The notes: a model not told the origin generated them from the letters alone. A DNA stretch of 64,000 nt from Rhabdophis nuchalis (GCA_039707465.1 CM077643.1:375837919-375901918), one strand, 5' to 3'; shown: positions 46,961 through 58,628, counted from the first letter of the stretch. A program made the numbers and translations.

Positions 46961-48200
46961 GCTTTCTCCACTCATGTTTAATATCTACATGAAGCTGCTG
47001 GGTGAGATCAACTGTCATTGTAGGGTGAGATAGCATCAGTATGCTGATGTTTTCCAGTTGTGTATCTCTGCTCCTGGTGGGTTAAGTGATATTGTTGATA
47101 ACCTTTGTTAGTACCTGGAGATCATGAGAGTCTGGATGGGGAACAACCTATTTCAAATATTCCTTGGTAAAACTAAGTGGCTTTGGGGTAGTGGTGGGTT
47201 GCAAATATTTTTGCTATCGGTTTGGGCTTGCTCCCGCGCGCACTTGTCTAGACAGATGGGCAGGGTATCCCCCACCAGTCCTACCGGCTCAGCTAAACCG
47301 GGCCGAACTGGGAGCAATCCACCACTGCTTTAGAGGCTTTCTCTATGTGGGGAGTTACCATCTCTGGTCTTGGATGTAATTGCACTACCCCAAACAGATC
47401 CAGGCTGAAATTTGCAAATTCTTTTGAACTTGCAACTCCTCCTCAAAGAGCAGGTAGAAGTCATGGTAAGAAGGGCCTTTGCACAGCTTCATGTTGTCTG
47501 ACAATTGCACCTATTTTTTGACTGGGAGGTTCTATTCAGTCACCTTATAGACAGATTACTGTAACACGATCTACACACAGCTGCCCTTGAAGAGTATCCA
47601 GAAGCTTCAGCTGGTACAAAATGTGACAACGTGGACAGTTATGTGTGCTTCAAGAACTGCATACATTATACCTTTGCTTTGCGAGCTGCTTTGATTGATA
47701 CTTTGCTTCTGGGTCCAATTAAATGCCCTGGGTTTTGATCTTTAAAGCCATGCATGGCATGGGATCAAGTCATTTGAGGGGTTGCCTCTTCCCAATAACA
47801 TCTACCCATCCCATCACGTCTGCCAAAATAGCCAAGTTGCAGATTCTATCACCTCGGGAATTTTATTTGGTGAGTCCTAGGAGAAAACCTTTTTCTAGTG
47901 TAGTCTTAGACGTGTGGAACATTGCTGCCCCTTCCTACCCACCCCACCCCCTTGTAGGATAAGGCTGGCAGCTGTTGGTCTTCCAGAAGGCCATCAAAAC
48001 ATGATTTTGTCAATGATCTTAGTGATCCCATAGTAGAATACAGCCTATAGGATGATTATGTGATTTTTAATTTTTGTTACATTTTCTGCATGCTAGCTGC
48101 CATTCAATTTACTTTATTTTTATTTTTAAATTGTGGTTTTAATGGTGTTTATGTACTTCACTTTATTTTATAATGTATGCTGCAAAAATCATTATGTGAG
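46961..48200 (+). mobile_element. Older L2-type LINE remnant, interrupted by a MITE
   Basis: Plus-strand translation with frameshifts gives FNIYMKLLGEI, a degraded YAD motif (YADVFQLCIS), then LCQYLEIMRVWMGNN and KTKWLW. These align with residues 147-216 of the open L2 frame at 44.4-45.8 kb. After the MITE at 47189-47327, further L2 blocks follow: the Leu-Asp-Tyr-type segment near 47540-47640 and the LWN-like C-terminal block near 47910. The 3' UTR runs to about 48200 and passes into the GATA array. The copy is non-functional. Confidence 0.8.
47189..47327. mobile_element. hAT-like MITE inserted in the L2 remnant
   Basis: The 139-bp element has inverted ends TAGTGGTGGGTTGC and (reverse complement of the right end) CAGTGGTGGATTGC. 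It is flanked by CTTTGGGG (47181-47188) and CTTTAGAG (47328-47335), an 8-bp duplication with two mismatches. It splits the L2 just after KTKWLW, so it is younger than that L2. Confidence 0.85.
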
Positions 48201-48216
48201 ATAGATGGACAGATGA

Positions 48217-48218
48217 AT

Positions 48219-48307
<89 letters not shown>

Positions 48308-48375
48308 CGACCGACCGACCGACCGACCGACCGACCGACCAGACCAGACCAGACCAGACCAGACCAGACCAGACC
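48217..48375. repeat. Compound GATA/GACA/GACC/AGACC microsatellite (Bkm-like)
   Basis: Four pure blocks follow each other: (GATA)n at about 48221-48272, (GACA)n to about 48304, (GACC)n to about 48340, and (AGACC)n to 48375. GATA/GACA is the motif of the Bkm satellite first described from a snake. The array starts at the 3' end of the L2 remnant. Confidence 0.96.
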
Positions 48376-50590
48376 GTTTCCCACTTGAGTGAAGAGTATT
48401 TCACTATCTCTTGGTAGACTGAGAACAAGTCTTAGACATCTTCTATCTGATATCATTAGAGTTCAAAAGTTTACCTGCCTCCTTCAAAGCATTTTCATAT
48501 GACTTAGCTTCCAGTCCTTACCACCCTCTTCTGTCCCATTTCATTTTTTAATAAACTCTGTTTAACATGTGGTGGCTTAGAGTAGGACATAGTACTTGGG
48601 TTTGGGGAGGGGGGGTTGTCTAATCAATCAATGATAAAGTGAAGCTATTCAGATGATTAGGCAATAGTGCTTCATTTGGCACAACCCACAACTGCACTTA
48701 CTTTTTGTGGCAGTCATGAAATACTGATGAGTCATATTCAGTTTATGTTCAATTACTGTTCTAAGAACATGTTTCTCCATTTTACATATAGGCATTTTAT
48801 TTCTATTTCCTAAGTAAAGAACTTATTTTGTCTAGATACTTTAGCTTAGCTTGATGTTTCCTTTTAACGTTCTTTTGGTCTTTAGAATATGAATTACCTT
48901 ACCCGATTTTTCTGACATCTGCAAAAGTGATAAGTATTCTCTGTAAGTATATAGAGAATGTCTCACAATTACAGATACTGTCGGATGTGTGCAAGAGGTT
49001 TCAGATTTAAACTTTCTCAAGTTCAAAACAAACAGCTTTGAATCTGAAATACCCTGTTTCAAGCTTGAAATGAACTACTTTTGACTATTTTTGGAACTGT
49101 TTCAGTTGAGGTGTTGCTAAGCTTAAAGCTCTGCCAGAATGAATAAAACAGTTGTTTTGCACACAAAAGGGGCATTTTAAACTAGAAATTGGTTGTTTAA
49201 AATTTGAAATGGTTCCAATTCAAAATGTTCTGCACACTTCTACCGCCCCTTGTATTACAGAAGTTGCACAAATGATTTGCAAGATGGTATTATTAACTAT
49301 AATGCATCAAGATGAAATCAGATAAATACCCTGGTGACAAAATAGCTATACTGTATATATAAAACACTTTACAAATCCTGGCTGCTTAATATAATTAAAT
49401 CTATATGAAAGCCTTCATAAAAATAGGTGGTTTCCCTAAGTTATTTAAGGATCAGCTTTAATGGACGTAAATTTTTATAAGCTGATGAAGATTTTTTCAA
49501 TACTTTATCTGAGGAATCAGAGCTTCAATCCCCCTTTCCCCCCTCAAATTATATGCAAACTTTCTTCCCCTTAAGTTTTAATAATAAATATGAACTCAAC
49601 ATAGACCAGCAAGAAGTTATGGAAGACAAGAGAGGGCCAATGGTATAACAGTCTATTCCAACCTCCAAAAGGTCGGCAGAACAGCAATGATGAAACTCCC
49701 CCTTCTGGAAATGCCTGTACAGCTATATAAGTTGCTTCCAAGGTAACTTACCCTTGCATGTCATTTCTACACTCTTGGCGAAAGATGCTTATATCTGATG
49801 ATGCTAATTGGATTTTCTGAAATTAAATAAATAGCATTTTTAAACGATATGACCAAAGTAGACTAGGAAGCTTCTGCCAGAGAGAGATAAAATGGAATTT
49901 AATACACATGTCATAATCTAACTCTCAAAACAGAACACCAAGATTTATAGATATATTGCAAAATTGCCTCTGATGAATGTTTCTTTATAGCCCAAAATTT
50001 ACTAGTCAATTCCATTCTTCACATCAGCTCAGCATCATCAAAGCAATAAGGCAAATTATATTGCAAACTCAGTTTTGAGAGCACCAAGGGCCTGGTGGCT
50101 ATGTGACTCATGTTAGAATTACAAAAACACAATGGCATTTTAAACATTACACACTCCTGGGGCTTGACCAATGTAGAAACCCATGAAAAGCTGCTTTGAC
50201 AATGCTTTGCAGATATTTCTTTAACACTGCTGTTTATGTTTTCCAGGTGTAATTTCAGATCATATCAAATTGCCTTTCTCCAAGTGAATTAGGCCCCATG
50301 CTATACTCAATTCTCATTTGTGTATTCAGTTGTAAGCCTCTGCTGTTCTCCTTGAATTGTTCCACTTACTGTTTTACACAAGCAGTCAGAGCAACTTTAC
50401 CCTTATGTTCCTTTGATCACATGCCTGTAAAAAAAATGCTGGGAAGATGATAATCTAACAACAAGGTAAAAAGATACAAGAACGCTGTTGGAGAATGGAT
50501 TGGTAAGAAGAGCCTTTTTCAAAGACGCAAGTCAAGGTTAGGTTTGTAATATTTAAATAGTATACCACTTCACTGATTTTTATCTTTTTA

Positions 50591-50890
50591 TCCTGTTTCC
50601 CTGAAAATAAGCCCTCCCCCGATAATAGCCCACCCCGAGTCCCTTGTGGTGAGATGGGTGCGGGGTATAAATATAAATAATAATAAGCCCAATTGGACTT
50701 TTGAGTGCATGTGCTAAAACAAGCCCTCCCCGAAAATATTGCAACACAGCAGCAGCCGTGAGGTGATCTCACTCACCGCCTCCTGAACCTCAAAAATAGT
50801 AAGACCTCCCTGAAAATAAGGCCAAGGGCTTATTTCAAGGGTCAAAAGAAAATAAGACCCTATCTTATTTGGGGGAGGGGAAACGGTATC
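50591..50890. mobile_element. DNA element with CCTGTTTCCCTGAAAATAAG ends, hosting an L2 tail
   Basis: The left end is CCTGTTTCCCTGAAAATAAG. The right end is GGGGAGGGGAAACGG, whose complement is CCGTTTCC. TAT is present on both outer sides. Inside, at about 50625-50690, CACCCCGAGTCCCTTGTGG followed by GGGTATAAATATAAATAATA is an L2 3' end with a tail, so an L2 tail is nested or was captured. Confidence 0.7.
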
Positions 50891-51342
50891 AGGAATCAAC
50901 ATTAAAACAATCGAAGGCCAACATGCAAATTAGATACAATGGTCAGCTATGTAGAGATGAACCTATGGAAGAAATAGTTGGATCCTCAACAGCAAAAACC
51001 TGGGCCTAATCCACTTGCAACTAAAGCCCACCTCCAACCCCTTGGATTTGTTGTTCCAGAGGAACATGACTCTAAAGACGACAATACTATGTGCATTCAC
51101 CAGAAGCAATCTCTTCTAATGGAGGCTGATTTTGCTACTGTCAATCCCCATAGAAACTCAAGTTGATAAGATTTGTAGAAGGCCTCATCATACTCCATTT
51201 ATGTTGGAGGAAACCTCTGTTCCACAAGACAGATACAGGTCCTAAATTGTCTCTATTATCAGGAATGCTTCTATCTTAGAATGTAGTCGCAGCACAGGGG
51301 ACATTTACTTTCAGATGCATAGTTGTACAGGAGGGGAAAGGT

Positions 51343-51712
51343 CAGTGGTGGGATTCAGCCAGTTTGCATCTATTTGGGAGAACCGCTTGTTAACTTTCTA
51401 AACAGTTCGGAGAATCGTTTTTTGGAAGAAATCTCATTTTGTTATTTTACACTTTACAGGGCTAATCCTGTAAGGAAGGCAGGAAGGAAACATCCTGGTG
51501 TTGTTTCTAGCCTAATCTTTATTGCCCTGCTTACAGAAACTGTCTCTCTGGTTAATCCTTATTACATTGTAACAGCTAAGGCAAAGCGCCAATCAACATG
51601 AGTGATGTTGAGTTGGCCACACCCACCTGGTCACATGACCACAGAGCCACACCTATCCAGTTGGTCATTAGGGCAGATAACCGGTTGTTAAATTATTTGA
51701 ATCCCACCACTG
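51343..51712. mobile_element. hAT-like MITE, family A (copy 2)
   Basis: The 370-bp element has the same ends and interior as the copy at 15216, including GGAAGGCAGGAAGGAAACAT and TTGTTTCTAGCCTAATCTTT. Flanks GGAAAGGT and GGAAAGCA match at 6 of 8. The order of both ends is the same as in copy 1. Confidence 0.92.
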
Positions 51713-54552
51713 GGAAAGCAACTGTTTACTGAATTCTGTTGAATCCTTGAAAAATCAGATGCAAATATGATCACTATTAGCAGATTACGCTTTTAAAAAT
51801 GTCTTTTAAAAATTAGCCATAAAAAGAGGCATTATATAGCTCTGGAGACATTTTCAGCAAGGAAGCGTATATTTATCTGTGTGAAAGAGAGAGCACCTGA
51901 ATGAATGAGCAGCTTGTGTGGCATTAGGAAAGCATGTCGGGAGCTACATGCCCACAGTGGGTAACCCCAGCTGCTGATGGCTTGCATAAGATATTCTTGT
52001 TTCAAGCCAACTTGACGCTGTATTTAAAATAGTTTTCCCATATTAATCTGATAATATTTTTGGTTTCTCCTCTGGTCTTTAATAGATTATCCCATGTTTT
52101 CCTCCTATTTCTCTGCTTTGTCTCCATTCTAAATGCATTATAAAACACACGTGCACAATTTCACTGATTTCTGCTTCTTTTCCATAGCTCTGTGTTTGGT
52201 TTATTGGATGATAATCAAGTAGGGTGAACATTATTCTATTTCAAAGCATGCAATGAGAACATATATTCGGACAATCTTCAAAAGAACTTGTTGCTGCTTC
52301 TTTTAAATTCTCTGCCAGGCGGGTATTTTACAATTACATGCTGTGCCATAAGAGGCCAAAGTGCAACTGCTACTGGCACTATAGATATAGCAACTTATTT
52401 CAGTCTGTCTTGCTTTTTGAGAGATATTTCAAGGGTTTTTTCCTCTCTCAAATTTATCAATTCTTGATTTTAAGCTGGAAATCAAAGCCAAGGATGATAG
52501 AATTCAAATAATCAGCCTGTCTAATCCAACACTGTTTTTTAAAAAAAAAAAATCTAGAATCTGCCATGGGAGGTCTGATTATACCTACTACGTATTCCAG
52601 TGGCCAGTTGGAACAGAAGCACGGGGCCAGTAGATGCAACCATAAACAATCCAGCATGTGAGAAAGAAATCCAAGTATCTATCACCTATTTCATAGCAGC
52701 TGCTTGGGAAAGGAAACGGTTGCATTCCACAGACTCTGATTTCCAAATATTCTCAAGATAAAGGAAATTATCTAACTAAGTTTTGGTTACACTAGTCTGA
52801 AATAGCAAACCTTGGTTTATAGCACTGCATGAATGCCATGACCTATTTGTACACCAACATGTGATGCAAGCATCTTGGTCTTGGTATTTGTGCCATATGT
52901 GATGTCTTCACATGTTTTATCATATGTGTCAGCCCCATGTAATATGCCTTTCTTTGCTACAACCGACTATTTGAAATTCTAACTCTAGGCCAGGCCATTA
53001 CATCATTACTATTAACATCAGGACATTTTCATTCCAATATAAATTGACCCAAGCCCTTAATGATATCAACTTTTGATGATCCAAATATGTTTTTAATGTG
53101 CTCCAAGTTATTTGGATAAGTGATGCAGCACACTATCTGAAAGAAGAATTCGCACTTGTTCCTCTTCTGGTAAGAACTGAATGTAACCATGGCAACTACT
53201 GGCAAGCACTGCCGTTTTTTTCCCTCGGATTACTTTTTGGATATTACATTGCATCATCAGAGTAGTTATTAAATTTTGATAAGAAATTTAGGGCTAACTA
53301 GTGCTGTTCTCTCTATCTTGCCTTTTTCTTAACCATCTAAATGAAATATCTAGAAAAAACAAACCCATGATGCCCACTGCATTAATAGGATATATCAATG
53401 CATCAAAAGTTAGATGCTAGCTCTCAGAAGGAAAGAGGCAGGTGTATGGAGTACAGTGAACACAAAGCTATGAGTGACTCACAGTATGAAGGTACAAAAA
53501 TCATATGCAGCAATTAGGGGCACACAATCCAGAGAGGGCCCAGCAATTGCCTCTCCTTCACTCTGTAATGTTTTGAGGTTCAGAAATGAGATAGGGAAGG
53601 TTGTTATTTACCAGAACATATAAATAGATTGTATAATCATCAAGCTTCAGATGTTTTATTTTGTCAGCTTCTTAGGGCATGGCAGATGGGAACTACAAAA
53701 AGAATCTGAAAATGAAACAGGTAACGTACTCAGGAAGTCAGTTCCACTACGATTTGCACTCACACTTTTGCTGATAATTCAGAACTGTAAATAAATTATA
53801 CATCTGCTTTAGGATAAGACTTGAAGCAAATAAGAGTATCAAAGTGCAAGTTCATGAGGGGCAGCTGTCATTTCACGTCCCTGTCACTCATGGGGTTTCC
53901 TCTTGTGGGAGGAAACGGGGAAGAGTTGCTTGCTGCTTCAAAACGTTCTGCATGTATCAGTCCTGTAATGAGCAGAAAAATCCATTTCTTTGGTTGTCAC
54001 CATTAGCAATTCCTTGGAGTATGTGTAGTTTTCATGATTTCAAGCACTGCCTAGGAGAGACTGCTGAAAGCCCTTTTAAAGAACTTGTGATGTATTATTT
54101 CAAGCCTAAGCAATGTTGTGATAGACCATCACTCACACACTGTGGCAGCTTGGATGGGTGGAGGAAAGAGAATTATCTGTACTTAGCTGAGTTGAATGAG
54201 AGCTTGCTTGAGCTCCTGTAGTTACAGAACCCAAGAAAGCTCAGAAGTGGAATTGATTGTTCTTAACTTGCTGCAATTATCCCAATTTCATATGTACCTA
54301 GCTTTAAAAGAAATTGGTAAAGTGCAGATAGTCGCTGTGAAACCCACAGATTAGTGGCAAATGGAGATACTTTGGAAGCTAAGAACTTGGGTGAGTGGAA
54401 TATAAATTAATCTAAGTTTCATGTGCCATTTGTTCAGGATTCTTACTTACTGATATCACCTCATAGATCCATATCCATGGGGTGAGGGTGGAAAAACAGT
54501 TTTTGGAAAGACCAATTTCTAAATAGAGGGTTTGCTCTGTCTATCATTCCTG

Positions 54553-55165
54553 ACCTGTGTAGGAAGTTAAAACCCACCCCTTTGCTAGAAAACTGAAATA
54601 TCCTGGGAAATATTGAAAAGGAAGAATATTATATTTCCCTGGATCAGAAATGGAGAAACATGTTTTTAGGCAAAAAACAGACTCACTCTTAATAGCCCCC
54701 ACTTTCCTTAAATGGGCCATTAAAATGCCTAAACCAGTCTTTTCTACATAACAAAAGAGTTTCCCCCCCTTCAGCTCCAAGGTGATGGGATTAAGGCATG
54801 ATAGTATTAGGTCTTTACCCATCTTCACAGGGCACCTGGGAAAAAACAATGCTCAACCAAATTTGGACTCAAGACAGCCTACCAAGTTACCCCTGCATGG
54901 CCCCATGGGAGTTTGATAACCAATCAGAATACATTTCTTACACAGGAACAGGAAACAGAGAGGTGGGGCCGAACAGAGTATAAAAAAACAAGGAAGCCCC
55001 TTCTTCCTTCTGTTCTATTCTTCTTCACCCCACATCTAGAAGCATGTGATCACCTTCAGGACTAAAGCTATGTGGTCCTATCCACCATTAAACCATCTTT
55101 CCAAGCAGCCTCCATGTCTCCAGTGTCTTTTTCCCCACTGAACCCAGAAGGATATTTCTTCCAAC
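54553..55165 (+). mobile_element. Probable solo LTR of an endogenous retroelement
   Basis: The layout fits an LTR. A promoter-like GAGTATAAAAAAAC is at about 54976-54989. A start-like CTTCTTCCTTCTGTTC lies about 30 bp on. A polyadenylation signal ATTAAA (about 55087) and CAGCCTCCATGTCTCCAGT follow. No gag, pol or env frame adjoins it. The exact ends and the family are not clear, and the call rests on layout and on a resemblance to squamate LTRs. Confidence 0.4.
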
Positions 55166-55825
55166 ACCTGGAAATCATATTCCATATCATGTATGTTTGG
55201 CAGAACTCATTCAAACTTCTTCCATAAGTATACATTTGGAACCAGGCAGATTCTTGCAAGCCAAAAAGTTTGCCTAAACAGATTTCCAGGATTTATATAT
55301 AATAAAATACTTATATTGGTATTGGATTTTTTTCTTTTCTTTTTTAAAAAACATTATCAAGTAATCAAATTAACATAAATCTAAGATAGGTAGAAAAAGA
55401 TAGAAAATACAAAAAAAATATCAACTAAAAAGTAAGTAAACAGACAAGTGCATCCCATGTTGTGTACCCAGCAATCTAGAGGGCCTTTGGGGCATTCTTG
55501 CTAAATGCATTAGGGAGGAATACAAAGGAAACATCTCTTAGTTTTCTTATATTGATTTTTAAAATTCTAATTGAATTGAATTTAATATTTAAACTTCTGG
55601 GGACAGCCAATAGATAGTCCCAAAAATCTCAAGAAAGGGATATTCCCATCATTCATTTACAAATCAGTAGGAAACCAGAGTTTCAATGTTAGTGGGAGGA
55701 TGACTAAACAGTATACATTCACAATTTTTTCTTTCTCTAGAACAGATGCTTTTTCTCTGTAAAATAAATGTGGTATAAAACCTTTCTCTTCTGATGATAG
55801 AGATTTTGAAAAATATGTTCGAGTA

Positions 55826-55884
55826 TTCCTTCCTTCCTTCCTTCCTTCCTTCCTTCCTTCCTTCCTTCCTTCCTTCTCTCTCTC
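55826..55884. repeat. (TTCC)n then (TC)n microsatellite
   Basis: About thirteen TTCC units (to 55876) are followed by TCTCTCTC. Confidence 0.97.
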
Positions 55885-56269
55885 ATGTTTTAAATTTCAT
55901 TGCCTTATTCTTTTGTACTTCTTTTCATTGCTTTATATGATCCTGCTTATTTTGAAATTAAAAAGAATGATTAGTATGCATATGTATTTCTCAAAACTAC
56001 AATATTCTAAAGCATTCTTTCTCAATTTGGGCTCCTACACATGTATTAGATTACATATTGCATCACTATTTATGCTGGCTGTGGGATTGCAACTCAGCAA
56101 ATCTGGAAGACTGGATTAAAGGATAGATCATTTGGTCGTTATTCAAATTTGAGAATTTTCAGGTGTGCCTTCCAGCAACTAAAGCAGCTCAGGTAAGACT
56201 CCTCCCTCCTCCTATTTTCATTTCAACTTGTGAAAATAAGTTGGACTGTGAGATAGGTTGGGCAACCTA

Positions 56270-56535
56270 TCTCTCCCTCTCCCTCTCTATCCCTACCTAC
56301 CTACCTATTGTATTTCTCTCTCTCTATCCCTATAGCTGCCTACCTACCTACTGTATTTCTCGCTCCCTCTACCTACCTACCTACCTACCTACCTACCTAC
56401 CTACCTACCTACCTACCTACCTACTGTATTTCTCTCTCCCTCTCTCTATCCCTATAGCTGCCTACCTACTGTATTTCTCCCTCCCTCTCTCTAATCCTAT
56501 AACTGCCTACCTACCTACCTACTGTATTTCTCCTT
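56270..56535. repeat. Nested CTAC microsatellite with a higher-order unit
   Basis: CTAC runs alternate with a repeated linker: TGTATTTCTC recurs at about 56307, 56351, 56422, 56469 and 56522, usually followed by CTCCCTCT-type tracts, and CCCTATAGCTGCCTAC or a near copy recurs three times. The 124-codon frame across it is a translation artefact. Confidence 0.92.
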
Positions 56536-56822
56536 GAATCTTATGGACAGGGTATTTTATGTCATAAAGGATGACATAATATCTGTGGTCCACTGCTCTC
56601 TCTGTATCCATCTACCTACCTTTTTTACAATTTTTTTACATTTCCATTGTGTGTAACTGGCACATGTGTGACATCTACACAATCTATATATATATATATC
56701 ATTGGTGCCGTATTTGAATGGAACGTTGTGTGAAAATTTGGAAGCAATCAGTGCAGTACTTTCGGAGATTACCTGTTTTGAACAAACTCATAGTTACATT
56801 TTTATTTATATAGATCAAGAAA

Positions 56823-57131
56823 CAGTGGTGGGATTCAAAATTTTTTACTACTGGTTTTGTGAGCATGGCATGGTGAGTGTGGAGTGGCATGGTGCGCGTG
56901 GCATGGTGGGCGTGGCAGGGGAATGATACTGTAAAATCTCCATTCTCACCTCACCCCAGGGGAAGGATACTGCAAAATTCCCATTTCCTCCCCATCAGCT
57001 GGGACTCCGGAGGCAGAGAATAGATGTGGGCAGGGCCAGTAAGAGGTGGTATTTACTGGTTCTCTGAACTACTTAAAATTTCCTCTACCAGTTCTCCAGA
57101 ACTGGTCAGAACCTGCTGAATATCACCTCTG
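56823..57131. mobile_element. hAT-like MITE, family B (copy 2)
   Basis: The 309-bp element starts CAGTGGTGGGATTCAAAA and ends GCTGAATATCACCTCTG. Flanks TCAAGAAA (56815-56822) and TCAAGAAC (57132-57139) match at 7 of 8. It contains an extra internal run of GGCATGGT units relative to copy 1. Confidence 0.9.
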
Positions 57132-57743
57132 TCAAGAACATAAACTTTTCATACTGGTATATTCAGTCAAAACACACATATATATGCAAGATGGTACTAA
57201 ATTAACAGACATATGTGAAGTGATTCATTGAAACTAATAGAAAAAAAGAGAAAGAGGAGCTGAATGCATCCATTCAATGTTAACAGCTCATTTTGAATGT
57301 AAATCTGCTAATGTGTTTCTTCTGGAGCTGGTGGGCTGCATAAAAACACATGCCATGAATCTTCCTTACTGTTGTTCTTCTTTGTTGTATTAAATGTTGT
57401 ATTAAATCCCAAAGGCCTATAGCCACTAACACCAGGTAGCACTTTCTTCAACACCAGGAGATCATTTATATCACATATCTATAGCATACTGTTGAACCCG
57501 AGTTCTAAACTGAGGCGCTGCTTTGCATGAAGATCATCCCAGGTTAAATCTCTAATCAGAAAGACTCAGCAACAGGACTGGAGAAGATATTGGAGACTTC
57601 AGAATGTTTCTAGGCAACAAGGGATTTTTCTAGTTCTGCTCATTATTTTTATGGTAGAACACTTTGATTTTTTTAAAAAATGCACTGTTTTTATTTCTAA
57701 CTGAATAATTACGATGATAATTAATCAAGATTATCCTTCCTTC

Positions 57744-57783
57744 CTACCTACCTACCTACCTACCTACCTACCTACCTATCTAT
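57744..57783. repeat. (CTAC)n microsatellite, left of a DNA element
   Basis: About nine CTAC units, ending CTATCTAT. Confidence 0.96.
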
Positions 57784-58541
57784 TGTGTTTCCCGGAAAAC
57801 ACGACCTATTCAGAAGGTAAGTCCTAGCTTGATTGTCAGCAGGTTCTGATCAGTTCTGGAGAAGCGATAGCAGAACTTTTGAGTAGTTCATAAAAGCAGT
57901 AAATACCACCTCTGACTGGCCCATCCCCATCTACTCTCTGCCTTCCAAGTCTCAGCTGATCAGGAGGAAATGGGGATTTTGCAGTAACCTTCCCCTGGAG
58001 TGGGGTGGGAATGGATATTTTACAGTATCCTTCCCCTGTCATGGCCCCAAGCCATGCCCATCAAGCCATGCCATGCCCACAAAACCATGCCCACAAAACC
58101 GATAGTAAATTTTTTTTAATCCCATCATTGATGTGCGCCCAATATAAACCCTACCCCCTAAATAAGCCCCAATTAAGACCACACCCACTCCAGGGTGCAC
58201 AGGTAAAAATTAAATTAAGGTGGCGATGGGGTGATGGTGGAGCTGTCCTACTATTTACCTTCGGACAGTTGCAGCCAGGCCTCACACACCTCGGCCAATT
58301 TCTTCTGTTGGAAAGACTTTCCTAAAGCTCTGTTATCAGCTGCAGAGGCCCTCAGGAAAGCCTTGCTGGCCTTGCCAGATGAAGAAGTTCCTGAAGGCCT
58401 CCGATAGTGAAAAAGAGGCTGGGGGCAACGTATGCAAGTGAGGTGAGTCAGTGGATGACATCCCCCCCCCCCGAAAATAAGACCTGGTACCTTTTGTGGT
58501 GGCAAAAACTATAAGACAGGTCTTATTTTCAGGAAAACACA
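57784..58541. mobile_element. DNA element with GTGTTTTCC...AAAATAAGAC ends, inside a microsatellite
   Basis: Left end: TTGTGTTTCCCGGAAAACAC. Right end: TCTTATTTTCAGGAAAACAC. These are imperfect inverted repeats. The right half contains GAAAATAAGACCTGGTACC. CTAC/CTAT microsatellite lies on both sides, and a family B MITE is nested within. This is the squamate repeat whose ends read like GTGTTTCCCCGAAAATAAGA; its superfamily is not certain. Confidence 0.7.
57826..58130 (-). mobile_element. hAT-like MITE, family B (copy 3), nested
   Basis: This copy lies in reverse orientation, from the reverse complement of GCAGGTTCTG-type sequence at the left to AATCCCATCATTG at the right. It sits inside the element at 57784-58541. 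Its left terminus is eroded and I see no clear target-site duplication. Confidence 0.78.
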
Positions 58542-58542
58542 C

Positions 58543-58628
58543 CTGTCTGTCTATCTATTATCTATCTACATACCTACCTACCTACCTACCTACCTACCTA
58601 CCTACCTACTACGCACCTACCTATCTCT
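58543..58628. repeat. (CTGT/CTAT/CTAC)n microsatellite, right of a DNA element
   Basis: The array goes from CTGT to CTAT to CTAC units, with one break (CTACTACGCAC) near its end. Confidence 0.95.

Noticed and set aside
48200..48375. CRISPR-like regular array
   Set aside because: Units are 4-5 bp and contiguous with no spacers; this is a microsatellite in a vertebrate.
48163..48456. 97-codon frame of YLSI/SVGR-type units
   Set aside because: Product of the GATA/GACA/GACC array.
56163..56537. 124-codon frame rich in YLPT units
   Set aside because: Product of the CTAC/CTCC microsatellite; no start context or similarity.
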